NCBI GenBank assembly: GCA_000403255.2
Contig: KE159579.1
Location: 1 to 36,183 of the forward strand
Reading direction: 5' to 3'
DNA from: Lachnospiraceae bacterium 3-1
GTDB taxonomy: Bacteria; Bacillota; Clostridia; Lachnospirales; Lachnospiraceae
Length of the DNA stretch: 36,183 bases
The notes under the pieces were generated by a model. It ran no database searches and had not been told where the DNA came from. It worked only from the letters and a program-made list of their open reading frames with translations. Shown piece after piece: positions 31,684 through 36,183 of this stretch; position 1 is the stretch's first letter, and each line of letters begins with the position of its first letter. Both the position numbers and the translations under genes were made by a program.

Positions 31684-32043
31684 ATGCCAAGAAAACCGAA
31701 GAGGCCGTGTTCCTTCCCCGGATGCCCAAAGCTGACGGAGGGACGGTTCTGTGAGGAGCATGGGAAGCAGGAGAACCGCCGCTACGAGAAGTACGACCGT
31801 GACCCGGCTGTACGCCGTAAGTATGGCAGGGCGTGGAAACGAATCCGTGACCGCTACGCCGCAAAGCACCCGTTCTGTGAGGAGTGTCAAAAGAAAGGTC
31901 TGCTGCGGCCGGTGGAGGAGGTACACCACAGACTGCCATTGGCAGAGGGCGGGACGCATGACGAGGCAAACCTTGTGTCGTTGTGCCAGTCCTGCCATGC
32001 AAGGATTCATGCGGAGCGGGGCGACCGTTGGAATAAGCATTAA
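31684..32043 (+). CDS. HNH endonuclease of the packaging module
   Basis: A 119-residue protein: Cys-rich start CSFPGCPKLTEGRFCEEHG, then FCEECQKKGLLRPVEEVHHR (first zinc ligands and the catalytic HH), LPLAEGGTHDEANLVSLCQS CHARIHAE (N and final H). HNH proteins adjacent to terminases are needed for DNA packaging or cos cleavage in cos phages. ATG 31684 follows AGGAGGT (31670-31676). The IS110 element is inserted exactly in that ribosome site but its last two bases recreate it. Confidence 0.92.
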   Translation: MPRKPKRPCSFPGCPKLTEGRFCEEHGKQENRRYEKYDRDPAVRRKYGRAWKRIRDRYAAKHPFCEECQKKGLLRPVEEVHHRLPLAEGGTHDEANLVSLCQSCHARIHAERGDRWNKH

Positions 32044-32059
32044 ATCATTGTGTGCGGGT

Positions 32060-32180
32060 TCCTTACAGAGATTTCTGCCAGCCGGGAGGGGCGGGTGGAA
32101 TCTCCACAAGGGACCCGCCGGGGAACGGGCGTGGGGTGTCACGCATAAAAACCGGAAATCAAACGGGGGATTGCCCGCCC
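32060..32180. other. Candidate cos/packaging region
   Basis: The 230-base gap between HNH and small terminase genes is rich in G-runs and contains an inverted repeat GGCGGGT (32090-32096) and ACCCGCC (32113-32119), plus CGTGGGGTGTCACGC (about 32130-32144). GC-rich inverted repeats between HNH and terS are where cohesive-end sites are often found. No cut position can be read from the sequence alone. Confidence 0.4.
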
Positions 32181-32211
32181 GGAGATTTCCCTGAAATAAA
32201 GTCTTTCAAGG

Positions 32212-32243
32212 TGCTGCGGCGTTTGATTTCCGCAGCATTTTTT
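32212..32243 (+). terminator. Terminator before small terminase gene
   Basis: TGCTGCGG (32212-32219) pairs perfectly with CCGCAGCA (32230-32237) with a 10-base loop, then T6. It ends the HNH transcript or attenuates the packaging genes. Confidence 0.75.
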
Positions 32244-32273
32244 CAAAAAAATCAATGAAACGGGGTGGAAACG

Positions 32274-32807
32274 GTGGCAAAAGACGGCAGCGGGCGCGGC
32301 GGCGCAAGGCCGGGGGCGGGGAGAAAACCGAAAGTCCTCACGGAGAAGATCAGCGAGGGGAAGACGGCGGAGGTGATGATGGAGCCTGCCGAACTGGAGG
32401 GCGTGGATGTGCCGCCCGTGAAGGACTTCCTCAAGTCCCCGCAGAAAAGCGGGCGGGAGCTGGTGGCAGAGGAGGTTTTCAACGAAACGTATGCATGGCT
32501 GAAAGCGAGGGGCTGCGAGAAGCTGGTCACCGTGCAGATGGTGGAGCAGTACGCCATGAGCGTCTCCCGGTGGATTCAGTGCGAGGAGATTGTTTCCTCC
32601 ACTGGATTTTTGGCGAAGCACCCGACCACGGGGGCGGCCATCGCCTCCCCTTACGTTTCCATGAGCCAGTCCTACATGAAGCAGACCAACTACTGCTGGA
32701 TGCAGATATACCAGATCGTGAAGGAGAACTGTTCGGTGGAGTTTTCGGGGAACACGCCAATGGATGATACGATGGAGCGGCTGCTCCGCGCGAGGAAAGG
32801 AGTGTAG
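32274..32807 (+). CDS. terS: Phage terminase small subunit (P27 family)
   Basis: A 177-residue protein starting MAKDGSGRGGARPGAGRKPK, the usual P27 small terminase start, then helical segments including LVAEEVFNETYAWLKARG, VEQYAMSVSRWIQ and KQTNYCWMQIYQIVKENC. The small subunit recognises phage DNA and recruits the large subunit. I chose GTG 32274 over GTG 32265 because GGGGTGG lies five bases before it. The large subunit should lie downstream but is outside the window; the two methyltransferases come first. Confidence 0.85.
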   Translation: MAKDGSGRGGARPGAGRKPKVLTEKISEGKTAEVMMEPAELEGVDVPPVKDFLKSPQKSGRELVAEEVFNETYAWLKARGCEKLVTVQMVEQYAMSVSRWIQCEEIVSSTGFLAKHPTTGAAIASPYVSMSQSYMKQTNYCWMQIYQIVKENCSVEFSGNTPMDDTMERLLRARKGV

Positions 32808-32813
32808 AGGAAA

Positions 32814-34091
32814 ATGGGAAAGACAACAACCGAGATGCAGCTTGTGCCGCTCTCCAAATTAGTGCCGTATGTAAACAACGCACGGACGCACTCGCCGGAG
32901 CAGCTCACGAAGCTCCGCTCGTCCCTGCGGGAGTTCGGCTTCATCAACCCGGTCATCATCGACCGGGAGTTCAATGTCATCGCGGGGCATGGCAGGATCA
33001 TGGCGGCAAAGGAAGAAGGGATTGCAGAGGTTCCGTGTGTGTTTGTGGACTATCTGACGGAGGCGCAGAAGAAAGCCTACATCCTTGCGGACAACAGGAT
33101 GGCTCTGGACGCAGGATGGGATGAGGAGCTGCTCCGCATCGAGATCGAATCCCTGCAGGGCGCGGATTTTGACGTGTCGCTGACGGGCTTCGGTGAGGAT
33201 GAGATCGCCGACCTTTTTGCCGGGGACGGGGAGAAGGATGTGAAAGATGATGACTTCGACCTTTCCGCAGCCTTGGAGAAGGCGGCGTTCGTGGAGCGGG
33301 GCGACATCTGGACGGTGGGCAGGCACAGGCTGATGTGCGGGGACGCCACCAGCGCGGAGGATGTGGCGGCGCTCATGGACGGGAAGAAGGCAAACCTCAT
33401 CGTGACGGACCCGCCGTATAACGTCGCATTCAAAAGCGGCAGCGGGCTTTCCATCCAGAACGACAGCATGGAGAACGGGGAGTTCTACACATTTCTGTAC
33501 AATTCCTTCCAGAACATGGCGGCGCATCTGGAAAAAGGCGGCGCGGCCTATGTGTTCCATGCGGACACGGAGGGGCTGAATTTCCGCAAGGCGTTCGTGG
33601 ACGCGGGGTTCCACCTTGCCGGGGTGTGCATCTGGGTGAAGAATTCCCTCGTGCTTGGGCGCTCGGACTACCAGTGGCAGCATGAGCCTGTGCTGTACGG
33701 CTTCCTGAAGAACGGCAAGCACCCGTGGTATTCCGACCGGAAGCAGACCACCATCTGGAACTACGACAAGCCGAAGCGGAACAAAAACCACCCGACCTCA
33801 AAGCCGCTTGACCTGCTCGGCTACCCCATCTGCAATTCCTCCCAGGAGAACGCCATTGTGCTGGACACCTTCGGCGGCAGCGGCTCCACGATGATGGCGT
33901 GCGAGCAGACGGACCGCATCTGCTGCATGATGGAGCTGGATGAGAAGTATGCATCGGTCATCCTGCGGAGGTATGTGGAGGACACCGGGGATTCGGAGAA
34001 TGTGTATGTGGAGCGGGGCGGGGAGAAGATCCCGTACTCCGCACTGGTAAAGGAGGTGCAGACGGATGCAGGACAGGGAACTGATGATTGA
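32814..34091 (+). CDS. ParB-like plus DNA N6/N4 methyltransferase
   Basis: A 425-residue protein. Residues 1-110 form a ParB/Srx-like domain (LVPLSKLVPYVNNARTHS, INPVIIDREFNVIAGHGRIM). The rest is a beta-class DNA methyltransferase with catalytic TDPPYN (about 199-204) and SAM motif FGGSGST (about 352-358). DPPY suggests adenine N6, but cytosine N4 is possible. Such fusions are common beside phage terminases. AGAGGAAA precedes the ATG. It probably protects phage DNA from host restriction. Confidence 0.92.
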   Translation: MGKTTTEMQLVPLSKLVPYVNNARTHSPEQLTKLRSSLREFGFINPVIIDREFNVIAGHGRIMAAKEEGIAEVPCVFVDYLTEAQKKAYILADNRMALDAGWDEELLRIEIESLQGADFDVSLTGFGEDEIADLFAGDGEKDVKDDDFDLSAALEKAAFVERGDIWTVGRHRLMCGDATSAEDVAALMDGKKANLIVTDPPYNVAFKSGSGLSIQNDSMENGEFYTFLYNSFQNMAAHLEKGGAAYVFHADTEGLNFRKAFVDAGFHLAGVCIWVKNSLVLGRSDYQWQHEPVLYGFLKNGKHPWYSDRKQTTIWNYDKPKRNKNHPTSKPLDLLGYPICNSSQENAIVLDTFGGSGSTMMACEQTDRICCMMELDEKYASVILRRYVEDTGDSENVYVERGGEKIPYSALVKEVQTDAGQGTDD

Positions 34092-34248
34092 AATATTCCG
34101 CAGGATACACGCCCTTGGCGGCTGTGATGCCTCGGAGCAGTTTGACCGGGGATGGGACGCGGCCGTGGCGTCCTGCGAGGACGTGCTGACAGAACTGACG
34201 GGCATCTCCTATGATGGCCTGGAGGATGGAGGCGGTGCGGATGGATAA
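34066..34248 (+). CDS. Small hypothetical phage protein
   Basis: A 60-residue protein (IFRRIHALGGCDASEQFDRG, ELTGISYDGLEDG) with AAGGAGGTG before the ATG. It overlaps both neighbouring methyltransferase genes by a few bases. No family was recognised. Confidence 0.6.
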   Translation: MQDRELMIEIFRRIHALGGCDASEQFDRGWDAAVASCEDVLTELTGISYDGLEDGGGADG

Positions 34249-36183
34249 CGAGAATACAGAAAAGAAGCTGACCCTCGGAAGCCTGTTTGACGGCTCCGGG
34301 GGTTTTCCGCTCGCCGGCCTGCTTGCCGGGATACGCCCGGTCTGGGCTTCAGAAATAGAGCCGTTCCCCATCCGGGTGACCACGAAGCGGCTGCCGTCTG
34401 TGAAGCACCTGGGCGACATCAACGGCATACACGGGGATGAAATAGAGCCGGTGGACATCATCACCTTCGGCTCGCCCTGCACCGATATGTCGGTGGCGGG
34501 AAAGCGGGCGGGGCTTGGCGGGAAGCAGTCCAGCCTGTTCTACGAGGCGGTAAGGATCATAAAGGAAATGAGGTGTGCGACAGATGGAAAATATCCAAGG
34601 TTCATCGTGTGGGAGAACGTCCCCGGTGCCTTCTCCTCCAACAAAGGGGAGGACTTCCGCTGCGTCCTCGAAGAAGTCTGCTCTGTCAAGGATGAGGGCG
34701 TTTCTGTTCCTGGACCTCCGAAGGGGAAGTGGCCAAACGCAGGGGAGATCGTGGGTGACGGATACTCCGTGGCCTTCAGGCAGATCGATGCGCAGCTGTG
34801 GGGAGTCCCCCAGCGAAGGAAACGCATCTACCTTGTCGGGGATCTTGCAGGGTGGGGTGCCGGAAAAATATTATTTGAGTCCGAAGGCGTGTCTGGGTAT
34901 TCTGCGGAGGGCTTCCGCGCGTGGCAAGGAGCTGCCCGCCATACTGAGGAAGGCGCTGGAGCGGCAGGCGGCGTCCGGGAAGGAGTGACCTGCCTCTGCG
35001 ACCAGGGCGGGCAGAGGATGGACGTGATGGAGGACGCTGCCTGCACCCTGCGGGCGGAGGCGCACCACCCGCCGTGTGTTTTGGATGCGGCAGGCTTCTG
35101 CACGGAGCATTCCGCACAGGCGCGGGGCATCGGCTATGAAGAGGAAACCTCGCCTACGCTCCGCGCCGGGACGGTGCCTGCGGCGGTAATGTTTGAGAAC
35201 CATTCGCAGGACACGCGCTACACGGGGCCGCTGGAAACCGCGCCTACAGTCAGCGCCATCTACGGGATGGGCGGGAACAACCAGCCTTTTGTGGCGGAGC
35301 CGGACACACCCAAGACCATGAAGGTGAGGGCTGGAAAATCCGGCGGGGGCAAGGGCATTTTAGTCCAGGAGGATAAATCGGCGACGCTCTCCTGCAATAA
35401 CGACCAGACGGTGTTCGTGCCAGTGCAGGCTTACGGCATCTGCTCCAAGGAGAGCAAAGCCATGAAGTCCGACAATCCCCACAGTGGATTTTACGAGGCG
35501 GCAACTGCCCGGACGCTGGACTGCAACTGCGGCAATCCCTCATCGAACCAGGGAGGGATCGCCGTGGTGGAGCCGGAGGGGATGTCGGCGTTCCACATCA
35601 ACCAGAGGGACGAAGTCATCGACCTGCACGGGAAGTCCGGGGCATTGATGGCGACCCGGAACATGCAGATGCAGACTTTCGTCCTCCAGGGCTCCATGAT
35701 CGGGCGGGACGACAAAAACGGGCCGCAGGGCAGCGGCGTGAATGAGGATGTGTGTTTCAGCCTGACCGGGGCAGACCGCCACGCCGTGGCGCAGCCGACC
35801 TACTGCACCAGCAAGAATTCCCATTTCACGCGGGCGGAGAAGGAACTGGCGAACACGCTGGTGGCTACTGATTATAAGGACCCGCCCGTCATCAACGATG
35901 TGAAGGAGGAGCCGGACTACATCGTGAGGAGGCTGACGCCTACGGAATGCGCGAGGCTGCAGGGCTTCCCGGACTGGTGGTGTGACGGCCTTGGCACGGA
36001 GAACCCCGCAGAGGATGAGCTGGCGTTCTGGCGGGAGGTCTTTGAGACCCACCGGAAGATCATGGGGACTTCCAAAAAGCCGAAGACCGACAGGCAGATA
36101 CTGAAATGGCTGAAAGACCCGCATTCCGATTCGGCGGAATACCGTATGTGGGGGAACGGCATCGCGCTGCCGAACGCATATTT
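34241..36183 (+). CDS. Large phage DNA (cytosine-5) methyltransferase with repeat-rich insert (runs off window end)
   Basis: An open frame of about 647 residues to the window edge. SAM motif LFDGSGGF (15-22), catalytic Cys80 in GSPCTDMSV, ENVPGA (125-130) and QRRKR (191-195) form the N-terminal half; RRLTPTECARLQGFPDWW (from about 563) and MWGNGIAL form the end. Between lies an insert of about 320 residues with some eight degenerate units of the type TLxAxxxxxPxVh. The insert is much longer than in the defence-island enzyme. The gene follows the small ORF with a short overlap and is probably complete apart from its last residues. Confidence 0.9.
   Translation, partial: MDNENTEKKLTLGSLFDGSGGFPLAGLLAGIRPVWASEIEPFPIRVTTKRLPSVKHLGDINGIHGDEIEPVDIITFGSPCTDMSVAGKRAGLGGKQSSLFYEAVRIIKEMRCATDGKYPRFIVWENVPGAFSSNKGEDFRCVLEEVCSVKDEGVSVPGPPKGKWPNAGEIVGDGYSVAFRQIDAQLWGVPQRRKRIYLVGDLAGWGAGKILFESEGVSGYSAEGFRAWQGAARHTEEGAGAAGGVREGVTCLCDQGGQRMDVMEDAACTLRAEAHHPPCVLDAAGFCTEHSAQARGIGYEEETSPTLRAGTVPAAVMFENHSQDTRYTGPLETAPTVSAIYGMGGNNQPFVAEPDTPKTMKVRAGKSGGGKGILVQEDKSATLSCNNDQTVFVPVQAYGICSKESKAMKSDNPHSGFYEAATARTLDCNCGNPSSNQGGIAVVEPEGMSAFHINQRDEVIDLHGKSGALMATRNMQMQTFVLQGSMIGRDDKNGPQGSGVNEDVCFSLTGADRHAVAQPTYCTSKNSHFTRAEKELANTLVATDYKDPPVINDVKEEPDYIVRRLTPTECARLQGFPDWWCDGLGTENPAEDELAFWREVFETHRKIMGTSKKPKTDRQILKWLKDPHSDSAEYRMWGNGIALPNAY

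Larger units (their letters stand above)
9130..36183 (+). mobile_element. Probable prophage nested in the ICE (left end to window edge)
   Basis: The DNA from about 9130 interrupts an ICE gene and includes a complete Clostridia-type phage replication module, an HNH endonuclease, a P27-type small terminase and phage methyltransferases. No integrase lies near the left junction, so it should be at the right end, as in many serine-recombinase prophages. The right junction, structural genes and lysis genes are outside the window. The defence island at 9.4-17.0 kb may have arrived separately; assignment to the prophage is by position. Confidence 0.65.

Noticed and set aside
1-36183. CRISPR arrays, tRNA or rRNA genes
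   Set aside because: No regularly spaced repeats and no tRNA/rRNA-like sequences were found on reading.

Overview
The window looks like Firmicutes DNA, most likely a gut Clostridia of the Lachnospiraceae type. The reasons are strong AAGGAGG ribosome sites, consensus sigma-A promoters, a Tn916/Tn4451-style conjugation module and a Clostridia-type phage replication module. No rRNA, tRNA, CRISPR array or core metabolic gene was seen. The assignment is inferred from gene content only.

Layout. (1) 1-315, minus strand: the start of a DUF6431 (transposase-like, zinc-binding) protein that runs off the left edge. (2) 665-9129: part of an integrative conjugative element (ICE). It has a VirB4 ATPase, a membrane-anchored 3D + NlpC/P60 peptidoglycan hydrolase, a HicA/HicB toxin-antitoxin pair with its own consensus promoter, a DpnD/PcfM-like protein, and the first third of the giant ICE methylase/helicase protein. 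A complete tnpV gene lies inside that last gene in another frame. (3) At about 9129 the methylase reading frame breaks off at its SAM-binding motif. What follows looks like a second mobile element, probably a prophage inserted in the ICE. (4) 9.2-17.0 kb: a visibly AT-richer defence island. A controller (XRE) and C5 methyltransferase face a five-gene minus-strand operon: NACHT ATPase, XRE regulator, NgoFVII-like PLD endonuclease, Z1 ATPase and Vsr endonuclease. (5) 17.6-29.8 kb: phage replication module with DUF2800 nuclease, DUF2815 SSB-like protein, family A DNA polymerase, BRO/KilAC antirepressor, VapE primase-helicase, a candidate origin, VRR-NUC, a frameshifted SNF2 helicase and a sigma-like late regulator. 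(6) 29.87-31.67 kb: an IS110-family insertion. (7) 31.7 kb to the end: packaging and modification genes (HNH, small terminase, ParB-methyltransferase, and a large C5 methyltransferase cut by the window edge).

The most notable signals are these. The IS110 element has a long 5' region in which bridge-RNA guides can be read directly: guide-like segments match the two flanks of the insertion site and the element's own ends, in the order expected for target loop then donor loop. The target guide equals the anti-Shine-Dalgarno sequence, and the element sits exactly in the ribosome site of the HNH gene. Joining the two IS ends would build a perfect TTGACA-17-TATAAT promoter. The defence island couples a NACHT protein to a Z1/PLD/Vsr/C5-methylase restriction system. 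tnpV is overprinted on the ICE methylase gene. A leader element with a variable but paired hairpin recurs in front of phage genes.

In outline, the ICE genes build the transfer channel and stabilise the element, the island defends the host of the nested prophage, and the phage genes replicate, regulate, modify and package phage DNA. Integrase, excisionase, CI-type repressor, relaxase and structural genes are not in the window. Both element outlines are therefore open-ended.
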